Part shown: piece by piece, positions 7,240-14,712 of the stretch
Layout of the letters: each line of letters begins with the position of its first letter
How positions within the stretch are numbered: position 1 is the stretch's first letter
Assembly (NCBI GenBank): GCA_029785235.1
Contig: JAFMAA010000001.1
Span: forward strand, 248,001-312,000
Length of the DNA: 64,000 nucleotides
From: Nitrososphaerota archaeon
GTDB lineage: Archaea; Thermoproteota; Nitrososphaeria; Nitrososphaerales; UBA183
Direction of reading: 5' to 3'
Made by a program: the position numbers and the translations under genes
The notes under the pieces: model-generated
What the model was told of the DNA's origin: nothing
The model's database searches: none
What the model saw: only the letters and a program-made list of their open reading frames with translations

Positions 7240-8205
7240 TTGAAAGGCAGTGAACTCGCAGTCGCTGTCACAGTAATTCTTGTCACAGCAGTCATCGCCG
7301 GTGGGATGCTAGCTTACTTCAAGAACAATCCACAGCAGCCACACGCAGGGGGGCAGCCTGTGTCCAACCCCAATCTCAATGGGGGAATGACTACGACGCC
7401 TCATCCCACCACGACAACGTATTCGGTGGAAGGCTTCCAAGACTCTGGGAGCGTTTCTTCGGTCGACTCGAGCGGGGGCCATTACACGATGGCGAACGTC
7501 GCAATTGGAAACCCGGTGTGGGTCACGCTCACCTCGAGCCAGCTGTCTCAGGTTCACTTCGGGGAGAACTTCGAAGTCAGGATGACCTATTCTCCTAACG
7601 GGCAGAGCATGCTGGACACCTTCGGCAAAGTCCTTAGCGTGTCGTCGAATGGGAATTGCCAACCGATAGTGATAGGGATATACTCCCAGCAACCCTGCGC
7701 GGCCATCGCACTCCTTGACTCCTCAGTCTCGGCGACGGTGCCAAGCGCGTGGAGCCCCCAAGTGGGGGGCCAGGTAGTCCTCTCCTTTACTCCCGAGACT
7801 TCCACCCCGCTTGTCGTGATTACAGGGCTCCAATCCACCGGGGCGACCTGCAGCGAATGGTCGTCCAATCCCCTTCAGTGCTATAACTCGACGTCCATCG
7901 CTCAGTTCGGTGCTTCAGTGAACAGCCCCTCCTGCCTTCAGCAGGCATACTTCTCTTCCGCGCCGCCTTGCATATTCGCTGCCCAAGGAGGTTCGATTTC
8001 AATCAGCGTCTCTTTCCCGAACTACGCCTATTGTTTTGGGTGCACCTATAGCCTCACTGCAACAACTTCAGACCCAGGATTTTCGGTCTCGGAAGTCCAG
8101 ACCAGCGGGTTTGGTTACGCCTCAAGCGCTACGATGACGCTTTCGCTCCCGACCTCGGATTTTGATGGAACCCTTCACCTCACTTTCGTCTTCATTCCAC
8201 AATGA
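7240..8205 (+). CDS. Membrane-anchored extracellular protein, unknown
   Basis: 321 residues from a TTG start. An N-terminal hydrophobic helix (about 6-28; ELAVAVTVILVTAVIAGGML) probably anchors it, followed by a Pro/Thr/Gly-rich linker (PTTTTY) typical of archaeal surface proteins. The outer part (about 60-321) is Ser/Thr-rich, beta-strand-like, with about seven cysteines including CFGC, which suggests disulphides. The start resembles archaeal pseudo-pilins in general layout but I see no clear prepilin site. No family recognised. Confidence 0.65.
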   Translation: MKGSELAVAVTVILVTAVIAGGMLAYFKNNPQQPHAGGQPVSNPNLNGGMTTTPHPTTTTYSVEGFQDSGSVSSVDSSGGHYTMANVAIGNPVWVTLTSSQLSQVHFGENFEVRMTYSPNGQSMLDTFGKVLSVSSNGNCQPIVIGIYSQQPCAAIALLDSSVSATVPSAWSPQVGGQVVLSFTPETSTPLVVITGLQSTGATCSEWSSNPLQCYNSTSIAQFGASVNSPSCLQQAYFSSAPPCIFAAQGGSISISVSFPNYAYCFGCTYSLTATTSDPGFSVSEVQTSGFGYASSATMTLSLPTSDFDGTLHLTFVFIPQ

Positions 8206-8375
8206 AGCTCATCAGGAACCGAGTCAGAGACGGCACCCTTTGGAGATTTCGTTCTCTTGGCGGGTTCTTCGATGATTGAGTTTTCTTTCAAGGAGGATAG
8301 AACCTGATTACATCCGCGGGTGAGGAACAGCCAACTATTCGCATTAGGTGGGATTCCTACAATTCAGGTCTCCTC

Positions 8376-8789
8376 TTGGGCAAGGTCTTTCGGGATGTCG
8401 AGAGGATTCATAATCCCGTCGAGGTAGACATCAACCCAGGCTCTCCGGAGATTATCATCAAACTCGCGCTCGAAGGAGCCGACGTCGTGATGCTTGCCGG
8501 GAGCATCTACGACTATATCGGAAGACGCAGAAAGAAGGCACCTGAGCTACAACCCCCGGCAATAGACACCGGCTTCCTTGTCCAACTCACGTCATACAGA
8601 CTGAGGGAGATTACCGGGCAAAGGAGTTTGGTGCTTGAGAAGCTTGCCAAGTCTGAAGTCGGGACAAGCATGACCTTTGTCGACGAATCAGGAAACAGGC
8701 ACGCCTGCACCATTGATTCTTCTGGCGAAATTGTGAGCTATGACGGGCCGTCCTTCTTCAGTCCACGGCACCGGAAGCACAAAGACTGA
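8376..8789 (+). CDS. Unknown protein, possibly longer at the N-terminus
   Basis: 137 residues from a TTG start. A central hydrophobic patch (EIIIKLALEGADVVMLAGSI) is followed by a charged half; no domain recognised. The frame remains open and coding-like upstream to about 8304 (TIRIRWDSYNSGLLLGK), where it could only begin with CTG. The true protein may be about 24 residues longer, and the TTG is the first ordinary start. It is a single gene in the island, followed by about 260 bp without genes. Confidence 0.5.
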   Translation: MGKVFRDVERIHNPVEVDINPGSPEIIIKLALEGADVVMLAGSIYDYIGRRRKKAPELQPPAIDTGFLVQLTSYRLREITGQRSLVLEKLAKSEVGTSMTFVDESGNRHACTIDSSGEIVSYDGPSFFSPRHRKHKD

Positions 8790-8949
8790 TGAAATCTAGC
8801 GGATTCCGGTTAGACCGTCTCAGGAATTAATCCAATCATTAACGGTCATTAATGGCCGTGGCGGTCAAGAGAATGTCTAGACCCTATCCGCCATGGTTTT
8901 GCGAACCAGAGTCGTGAAGAGACACGGTGAGGAACACTAGTCAGTGACA

Positions 8950-9054
8950 CGTAAAATATGGCTCGACATAATTTTAACTCGCTAAATCATCCGTAAATCT
9001 TGGTAACAGTTACCATTTTACGACCAAGACTTTCGGGATGACCCCGATTTACGG
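8950..9054. repeat. Nested inverted repeats
   Basis: Three arm pairs are arranged around one centre. TGGTAAC and GTTACCA flank a single A (9001-9015). CGTAAAAT at 8950-8957 matches ATTTTACG at 9015-9022. CCGTAAATC at 8991-8999 matches GATTTACGG at 9046-9054. The last arm contains the stop codon of the zinc-ribbon gene. The arms share the theme GTAAA/TTTAC. This could be a terminator region, a protein-binding array or a replication/recombination site. The rest of 8790-9048 holds no gene. Confidence 0.55.
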
Positions 9055-9273
9055 ACGAAAGACATCAAAGTCACGTTCCTGGGTCCTGGCCTTGGTCTCT
9101 GCTGCCTTCCTAGCAGCTTCAGACCTCCTTGCCTTCATGTCGACCCCCTCGTACCGATAGCGGCAGACCACGCAGAACTTTCCTCCCACAAGATAGGGCA
9201 CCCTCCCGGAAGAGGTCGCCCTCCCCTCGGACTTGCACCTGGGGCATTCGACCCTGGAGCCGTCGGCGCTCAA
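9049..9273 (-). CDS. Small zinc-ribbon protein
   Basis: 74 residues. Two cysteine pairs, CPRC at about 10-13 and CVVC at about 34-37, form a probable four-cysteine zinc ribbon. A basic Ala/Arg/Lys-rich helix follows (MKARRSEAARKAAETKARTQ) that could bind nucleic acid. The start overlaps the upstream membrane gene by four bases, so it is the last gene of a four-gene minus-strand operon. No specific family assigned. Confidence 0.65.
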   Translation of the reverse strand: MSADGSRVECPRCKSEGRATSSGRVPYLVGGKFCVVCRYRYEGVDMKARRSEAARKAAETKARTQERDFDVFRP

Positions 9274-9515
9274 GGGCCCTGAGCCATCCTGGGCCTGGGG
9301 ATGGTCGCCCTATCGATGGCGACCCCGACGGCGATGAAGGCGAAGCCGACCCCGGCCAACTCGAGCTCGGAAGCGAGGCCGATGTGCAAGGCGCCATAGA
9401 GGGAGCCCAAGCGGGACACAGCCTGGGGAGCAGCCTTGGAAGCGACATAGGGGGCGACCCCGAGGAGGAACGCCAGAATCACCAAGAGTTCCCCGAGCCC
9501 GGCGAGCTTGGACAT
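9270..9515 (-). CDS. Small membrane protein
   Basis: 81 residues from the ATG at 9515, one base after the stop of the upstream wHTH gene. A GTG 15 bases further up is possible. Two hydrophobic segments: about 8-27 (LGELLVILAFLLGVAPYVAS) and about 53-68 (LAGVGFAFIAVGVAID). The short tail is basic. It overlaps the zinc-ribbon gene by four bases. No family recognised. Confidence 0.6.
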   Translation of the reverse strand: MSKLAGLGELLVILAFLLGVAPYVASKAAPQAVSRLGSLYGALHIGLASELELAGVGFAFIAVGVAIDRATIPRPRMAQGP

Positions 9516-9516
9516 C

Positions 9517-9972
9517 TCACCACGGCACAACGGGAGGCATCTCGGCCGACCGCCGCTCTTCTTCTTTCCTCATCGCCTTCAGGTTCTGCAGTCTTGCTGC
9601 TTCCTCTGCCATCTCTTCATGGGTGAAAGGGATGGCCCGGGGGTTTCCGTATCTCTCCACGCGGGCGTGAAACATCGGAACTGGGGTGGAAGAAGAGGTC
9701 TGAGATGTTTCGTCCGGACGGCGCCCCAGTCCCGACGTTCTCGGCTTCGGTACGTCCTCGACACGATGTCCCTGAGCTTCCAGTTGTCTTGCCCCTTCGG
9801 GGGTGAGGGAATAGGCTCTGTCGTCCTCGCTTATCCACCCCATCCGCACCAGGACGAACATCCGGTCGACGAACTCCATGGTCGGAGGCACCCCGACGCC
9901 TTCACAAACCTCGTCTAGCCGCTTGGTTCCCTGCTTCAATGCGGCTAGCACCCGCAAATCGTCTAGGTTCAT
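9517..9972 (-). CDS. Winged-helix DNA-binding protein
   Basis: 151 residues. An N-terminal winged helix (about 1-65) reads LRVLAALKQGTKRLDEVCEG, then MFVLVRMGWISEDDRAYSLT and PEGARQLEAQG. This is the pattern of archaeal PadR/MarR-like regulators that end in 'LT..G...L'. A linker and a charged C-terminal helix (EEMAEEAARLQNLKAMRKEE) follow. It overlaps the upstream wHTH gene by four bases (ATGA). Two adjacent wHTH genes head this operon, which probably controls itself. Confidence 0.7.
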   Translation of the reverse strand: MNLDDLRVLAALKQGTKRLDEVCEGVGVPPTMEFVDRMFVLVRMGWISEDDRAYSLTPEGARQLEAQGHRVEDVPKPRTSGLGRRPDETSQTSSSTPVPMFHARVERYGNPRAIPFTHEEMAEEAARLQNLKAMRKEEERRSAEMPPVVPW

Positions 9973-10208
9973 TGCGACGACCTCGGGGAGACCTGAACGC
10001 TCGGCTGCGTTCCAAGCAGCATGATGCCCCTGTCCGTGATGCGATACTTCCCGTTGCCCGCCTGGGCGAGCGCGTCGTTACGTCTCAAGATAGATATCGC
10101 GCCCACCACGTCGAACCGCTCCATCTGGGTCTCTCGGGCGAGTTCCACGCTGCTCTTGGCGGCACCATTCAGGAGAGCCTCGAGCACTTTGGTGTAACTC
10201 TGTTTCAT
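9969..10208 (-). CDS. Small winged-helix protein
   Basis: 79 residues from the ATG at 10208, which lies close to the start site predicted by a TATA-like TCTAATTTG near 10231. The whole protein is one winged helix: SYTKVLEALLNGAAKSSVEL, GAISILRRNDALAQAGNGKY, RITDRGIMLL. It is the first gene of a four-gene operon (wHTH, wHTH, membrane, zinc ribbon). The 460 bp upstream hold the palindrome cluster next to the ParB-like gene. Confidence 0.65.
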   Translation of the reverse strand: MKQSYTKVLEALLNGAAKSSVELARETQMERFDVVGAISILRRNDALAQAGNGKYRITDRGIMLLGTQPSVQVSPRSSQ

Positions 10209-10421
10209 CGTGAACACGTTACTTCATCAAATTAGAACTCTAGTAGGATTCCAATAGGGGTTTCCTATACATCGAGACGGTCGAGGTTCAACTTCATTGC
10301 CACGTCGGCTAGGTTGGAAAGGAACGGCTGGCCAAAATGTCAAGGCCATTTCAGAGTCTGGCAACTCCCAAGATGGCTCTCAAGGCGAATTTGGCTAGAC
10401 AGGTGTCCGTAGGAGAAGAGG

Positions 10422-10645
10422 AACTCCAGCGGAGTTACTTAATTTAATAGTGAACCGAATTTGCCGGGGAAAATTCCAGCGGAAATTCATCAGATGTTGT
10501 TTATAAATTTGGTTCGTAATCAAACTATGAACATCTACTAGATTCTCATCCGAGAATCCGTAATCGTGATTAAATCACGTACATCGCGAACCGTGATTAT
10601 GCCGCCCCGATACTAGGTGAAAGACCGAGTATAGGAATTACTCGG
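10422..10645. repeat. Cluster of five palindromes (putative parS/origin region)
   Basis: Five inverted repeats lie within 224 bp in an otherwise empty region (10218-10677). They are AACTCC-AGC-GGAGTT (10422-10436), AATTCC-AGC-GGAAATT (10472-10487, imperfect), GATTCTC-4-GAGAATC (10541-10558), CGTGATT-A-AATCACG (10565-10579) and CCGAGTA-7-TACTCGG (10625-10645). The first two share the core TCCAGCGGA. The region directly follows the ParB-like gene, so binding sites for ParB or the RHH protein, or an element origin, are plausible. Confidence 0.6.
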
Positions 10646-10677
10646 AAATCCGATGGTCGTGATACCAAGAGAGATGC

Positions 10678-11943
10678 CTAGGAGACCGGGTTCGCGGTCT
10701 TCTTCCCACTTGAAAATGACTTCCTGATACCCCTGAATGTTGGCTCGGCACCCCCATTTGCTCCCACATTCGGCAGAGGAGGTTTCTCTGACAGCTTTTC
10801 CCTGTTTTCCCTTTCCTTAGACTGGGTTACGAGGCCTTCCAAAGAATTCCTCAACTGGAAAAGGAACCCGTTCACAGTGTCAAGTAGCTGCTCTGCGCTT
10901 TGGCTCTTCCATCCTTCATTCAGGAGACGCTTTTGAAATGAGTCTACGCTGTCTCTGAGCACTTCTAGGACATATCTTTCGTTCGAAAAGAGTTTGGGAG
11001 CGTTCCGTTCTACATCCTTCAAAAGTTGCCTTAACTCTGCTGTCGTCCTAATAGGCAGGGGTGGAGAGCCAGGATTCGTTTGCTTTTCGTTGAGGTTATT
11101 CAGCGCTCGGTCTACCCGTTGCTCAGCCCCCAACACTGAATTGTCGAACGACATGCTTCCGAGTGCATGCGGCAGCAAGATACCACTCTGCAACTGCCTG
11201 ACTGTCTCGCGCACTGTTTTCGCGGAGGGACACGCTCCCCTTTCCTTCCATCGGTCAAACAATGCCCTTCCGACATCTACCTCCACCTGGCCCTTTTCAT
11301 TCTGAGGTTTCTTCATGTCTGCTTCCGTGTAAGGTCTGAGCCATTGTTTCATGCCCCACACCGAGCATAGCACAAGAGCGACGTCGTGACCGAGCTTGCC
11401 GAAGAATTCGTCATCCTTGACATCTTTGAGGGTCTTTACAATGGTGAGATACTTGGAGATGGTGCTTCTATCCAGAACAAAGAGGTCGCCGATGCGCTCT
11501 TGGGACCAGCCATTGTCGGCGAACATTTCTGCATAACGCGCCTGAGCATCCCAGTCAAGCCCTTTGCGCCCAATGTTTGCGCGGACAGCCTTCTCCAAGA
11601 GCTTCTCAGTAGTCCTGATTGACCGGTCGATGTAGACGTCCTTGTCGACCTCAAACCCTTTGAGCCCCCTCTTCCGTTCAGCCATTAGCCTGTAATGGCC
11701 GTCAAAAAGGAAGAACTTCCCTTTGTATTGAGGCAACAGAGTGATGTTTTCGGCGGGACATACTCCAATCGGGGCTCTCAGCCCTGAAGGCTTGCTTCGG
11801 TCTCGACTTTCTTGTTCGATATTCTCTAGGAGGGCCTTCTCATCTTCGGGGTCATATTTGGTTCTTGGACGCTGAAAGACCTTTGGGATGTCGATTATGT
11901 CTTCGACTTTGATGAAGCCGGGCTCTTCGGCCTGGGTGCTCAA
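10678..11943 (-). CDS. ParB/Srx-domain partition-like protein
   Basis: 421 residues from a TTG start that overlaps the stop of the RHH gene (TTGA). The N-terminus (about 10-110) is a ParB/Srx domain: KVEDIIDIPKVFQRPRTKYD, then KFFLFDGHYRLMAERKRG, where the usual ParB 'DGHHR' appears as DGHYR. An HTH follows (about 130-165; WSQERIGDLFVLDRSTISKY). The long C-terminal part is helical and ends basic. It could bind centromere-like sites or act as a regulator. No ParA ATPase is seen in the window. It is paired with an RHH protein and adjacent to the palindrome cluster. Confidence 0.75.
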   Translation of the reverse strand: MSTQAEEPGFIKVEDIIDIPKVFQRPRTKYDPEDEKALLENIEQESRDRSKPSGLRAPIGVCPAENITLLPQYKGKFFLFDGHYRLMAERKRGLKGFEVDKDVYIDRSIRTTEKLLEKAVRANIGRKGLDWDAQARYAEMFADNGWSQERIGDLFVLDRSTISKYLTIVKTLKDVKDDEFFGKLGHDVALVLCSVWGMKQWLRPYTEADMKKPQNEKGQVEVDVGRALFDRWKERGACPSAKTVRETVRQLQSGILLPHALGSMSFDNSVLGAEQRVDRALNNLNEKQTNPGSPPLPIRTTAELRQLLKDVERNAPKLFSNERYVLEVLRDSVDSFQKRLLNEGWKSQSAEQLLDTVNGFLFQLRNSLEGLVTQSKERENREKLSEKPPLPNVGANGGAEPTFRGIRKSFSSGKKTANPVS

Positions 11944-12086
11944 CCCCCGACCACCCTATGGTTCCTTGCGTATTCCTCGATTGCCTCCTTGTAGAGAAAG
12001 CGCAGCTTCTTGCCGGTCACGCTGGAGATTCTCCTCATCTCCAGCTGGGTCGTGTCGTCAATCTCAGCTGACGCTATGATTTTCAT
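11940..12086 (-). CDS. Ribbon-helix-helix protein
   Basis: 48 residues from the ATG at 12086. A short strand (IIASAEID) and two helices (TTQLEMRRISSVTGKKLRFL and YKEAIEEYARNHR) give the RHH (CopG/Arc-like) pattern. A TATA-like TTAATAAAA on the minus strand (about 12117-12126) predicts a leader of about ten bases. The stop overlaps the TTG start of the ParB-like gene, so the two are coupled. RHH plus ParB pairs occur in plasmid partition modules; here it may repress its own operon. Confidence 0.65.
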   Translation of the reverse strand: MKIIASAEIDDTTQLEMRRISSVTGKKLRFLYKEAIEEYARNHRVVGG

Positions 12087-12238
12087 AATTTCTTCAAGTT
12101 ATGATAATCGTGGTGGATTTTATTAATCGTTTTGTAAAAAGGAACGCGAAACACGCCTATCTTGGCTGCCACAGAATGGTTTGTGTCTGGATAGGCTGTC
12201 CTACAAGCGTTTAGGCTTGTCCCGAGGGTGTTCGGATT

Positions 12239-12487
12239 CTACTCGGATTCCTCACTCTCTGCGTTCTCAGGTTTCGAAGGCTTCTCCAGCCCTCTGCTGC
12301 TGGGGGGCTGCCACTCTAACCTCCCGCAGGCAGGAACGAGAATCGGTCTTATTCTGGCGTTCTCCAGATTCCTGTTCCGCAAACGTCTGAGATTTTGTCC
12401 TACGACCGGAGAGACGACTCTCGGTCTTGAGCTTGCAGTTGGAGGGATTCCAATGTTCGTCATTTCATTCGTTAGTTCTCTTTCCAA
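12239..12487 (-). CDS. Doubtful small basic/acidic protein
   Basis: 82 codons from a TTG that overlaps the end of the upstream membrane-anchored gene by 16 bases. The N-terminal half is basic (NLRRLRNRNLENARIRPILV) and the tail is acidic (ENAESEESE). There is no recognised domain and opposite frames are also open here. It would fill the otherwise empty 12087-12471 stretch and would be coupled to the gene before it. It may be spurious. Confidence 0.3.
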   Translation of the reverse strand: MERELTNEMTNIGIPPTASSRPRVVSPVVGQNLRRLRNRNLENARIRPILVPACGRLEWQPPSSRGLEKPSKPENAESEESE

Positions 12488-13197
12488 CCGAGAATAGCCT
12501 CCGCAAGAGGCTGAAGCAGAAGGACGCTAAAGGCTATGATAATCCAACTCAACTGGGTTGCTTCTTGTCCATACTGCCAAGCATATGTATCACTTGCGGA
12601 GCTTATTGTGAACAGAGGTTTGTCCTCATACCCCATCGGGGCTGGAACACTTTGACTTCCTGCAGCGTCCAACCAAGTGTATACGCCGCCCTCGGTATCG
12701 AATGTTATTTTCGCGCTACCTATGTAGTAGGTCTCACCGTTTACCGTGAGGGTGCCTGTGAATGGAATTATGCCTGCCGACTCAGAGCCGTCTGCCTCTT
12801 GGAAAGCGAACCCTACATAGAATTGCCGGAACTGGGTATCAGATACCGACTTGAGGCCGCTTTGAAGGGTGGTGTTGTTTGGGCCCGGGCCGCTCGTATG
12901 CAACGTGGGTCCTCCTACCGCTACGCTGACGGCCATTGGATTGTTAGCGCTAAAGCTACCAGTGTAGTTGAAGTGGAGTGTGACGTTAGCAACGACAATG
13001 GGCAACTGGCTTCCATTGAGAATGAGATACTCACATCCAGTGCAGTTGACGAATTTCTCATGGGTGGGTGTCTTGACGAAATATACAGCATAGACAATCA
13101 CGACAATCCATGCTGTTATCAACAGAGTGGCGAGAATGCGCCTGCCTGTCTTGTGGTCTTTAGTCAACTGGACTCCCCGTCCTTGAAGTGTTCCCAA
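12472..13197 (-). CDS. Membrane-anchored protein with N- and C-terminal helices, unknown
   Basis: 241 residues. A basic N-terminus is followed by a helix at about 18-41 (RRILATLLITAWIVVIVYAV). A 160-residue Asn/Thr/Gly-rich outer domain with one CTGC pair follows, and a helix at about 215-235 (LSWIIIAFSVLLLQPLAEAI). The layout suggests an outer domain held by helices at both ends. An in-frame TTG at 13167 is an alternative start. No family recognised. Confidence 0.6.
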   Translation of the reverse strand: MGTLQGRGVQLTKDHKTGRRILATLLITAWIVVIVYAVYFVKTPTHEKFVNCTGCEYLILNGSQLPIVVANVTLHFNYTGSFSANNPMAVSVAVGGPTLHTSGPGPNNTTLQSGLKSVSDTQFRQFYVGFAFQEADGSESAGIIPFTGTLTVNGETYYIGSAKITFDTEGGVYTWLDAAGSQSVPAPMGYEDKPLFTISSASDTYAWQYGQEATQLSWIIIAFSVLLLQPLAEAILGWKEN

Positions 13198-13338
13198 GAA
13201 CAGACCCGATGGCCTCTGAAAATGTCTCCAATGTTCGCGCTTTCCGCTCCGCTTAGAGCGCCTTTAGGATTTCGTCAGTTGTCATGGGAGTTCCAAGAAA
13301 AGAGAAGAGGAGCCGCGATTGGCTCCTCCTGTGAGCGA

Positions 13339-14082
13339 TTACGCCGCCTTGCTCATTAGGGGGATGACCTCCTCGAGCAAGTCTGCGACATAGCGCGCCG
13401 GGTTCTTCCCCGCTTTGGCAGCGAGAGCCTTGAGAAGGCGCTCGGTCTTCTCTGTCAAGGAGACGTAGACTCCGGGCGACGTCACTGTGGGCGGGGAGGC
13501 CGGCTCAATCGGCGTGGGGACTAGGTTGGGGTCTGTCTTGTTTCCTTTAGTTCTTCTTGACTTGCCCTTCTTCCTTGGGACGACAAAGCGGCAGACCTCC
13601 GTCCAGGTCAGCTCCTTCCCCAAGACCTTGGCGGGAGTTTCCAACGGTTGGAATCTCCCTTCGTTCATGACAAGGTCTTGGCGCTGCCTCACCCACTTGA
13701 TGTCGAACGACTCTCGGCCGAAGTCTTCGAAGGTCTCGAACTTCTTGGCGAAGGCTACGCAGTAGTAGAGGGTGGACACCCCTAGGTGGAGGTCGGCGGC
13801 TAGTTGCTGCATGAAGCTGCCCAGTTTCCCTGCCCAACCGTTCTGGTCAACCAGGCCCTTGAGCTGCTTCTTCGCGGAGATGATGCGCTTTCCGAGCCGG
13901 AACCTGGACTGCAGTATCACTGACTCCTTTCTACACAGCCTGAGGCATTCGCCTAGGATTGGGTTATACCACTGAAGGTATGCCTTTTCCTCTGCCTGGC
14001 GTCTTGCCCGTTCTTCTGGTGTCTCAGGCCAGAGCTGCTCGGCCAACGATTCCTCTTCTTCTGGTTGGCTTGTTTGTGACAT
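13339..14082 (-). CDS. Element-encoded DNA-binding-like protein
   Basis: 247 residues. The acidic start has many Glu. The central part (about 45-110) has the sequence KRIISAKKQLKGLVDQNGWA followed by an HTH-like LAADLHLGVSTLYYCVAFAK and FETFEDFGRESF. That order resembles the N-terminal region of phage or plasmid proteins such as DUF3102/DUF1016 types, but the match is weak. The C-terminus has a short RHH-like helix (VYVSLTEKTERLLKALAAKA) often seen in plasmid proteins. It is divergent from the plus-strand RHH/wHTH gene; start-to-start spacing is 27 bp. Confidence 0.55.
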   Translation of the reverse strand: MSQTSQPEEEESLAEQLWPETPEERARRQAEEKAYLQWYNPILGECLRLCRKESVILQSRFRLGKRIISAKKQLKGLVDQNGWAGKLGSFMQQLAADLHLGVSTLYYCVAFAKKFETFEDFGRESFDIKWVRQRQDLVMNEGRFQPLETPAKVLGKELTWTEVCRFVVPRKKGKSRRTKGNKTDPNLVPTPIEPASPPTVTSPGVYVSLTEKTERLLKALAAKAGKNPARYVADLLEEVIPLMSKAA

Positions 14083-14109
14083 ATCTTTGCTATCACCTCC
14101 TTTGAACGC

Positions 14110-14712
14110 ATGCCGGGTTCATATGCAGAAGCTAGAGTAACCCATATATCGAAATCCGCACGTAAGAAAATGGTGCGAAAGGACGAGAAGGAGGCCATCC
14201 TTGCTGGCAAGAAGGACCAGGAATTACGCGGCCGTAAGAGGCTCGGCGGGAAAGGCGCCCTCACCGTGAGCATTTCCCTCGACCCCTACACCTACGAAAT
14301 TCGGCAAGTCTTGGAATCAATGAAGTATGGGAAGTTCTCTGAGCTGATAAGAAGGCTGATTCGACAGAAGATGGAGCAGATTGAGGAAGAACAAGGGCTA
14401 AATGAGAGAGCATATCGTCAGTTCGGCGACATTCTCTCGCTCTTGCTGCTCGCCCCGAGCATAGAAGAGAGCGAAATGAAGGAGCGAGCAAAGGAACTTC
14501 GTGGCGATATAGCGATTCTAGACGCCTCCCCTAGCGAGCTCCATCACAGACTGAGAGCGTTGAGCGAAATCGGGTTGGTCGCGGGGGCTTCGGATAGACC
14601 CTGGAGATTGACAGCGAAAGGAAGGAAGTTCCTAAGGAAGCAAATCGTTGCGCCGCGTCAGAAGCCTGACGTGAAGAGCCTACTTCTTGACCACGACCTT
14701 CCCACTAGGTAG
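14110..14712 (+). CDS. RHH/winged-helix regulator
   Basis: 200 residues; an alternative start is the ATG at 14170. After a basic N-terminus comes an RHH-like unit (ALTVSISLDPYTYEIRQVLE, then SMKYGKFSELIRRLIRQKME). A winged-helix-like second half follows (about 110-185; SELHHRLRALSEIGLVAGAS, then RPWRLTAKGRKFL). The 3' end overlaps the convergent recombinase gene by 33 bases. It is probably an element regulator of integration or copy control; this is inference from domain type and position. Confidence 0.6.
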   Translation: MPGSYAEARVTHISKSARKKMVRKDEKEAILAGKKDQELRGRKRLGGKGALTVSISLDPYTYEIRQVLESMKYGKFSELIRRLIRQKMEQIEEEQGLNERAYRQFGDILSLLLLAPSIEESEMKERAKELRGDIAILDASPSELHHRLRALSEIGLVAGASDRPWRLTAKGRKFLRKQIVAPRQKPDVKSLLLDHDLPTR

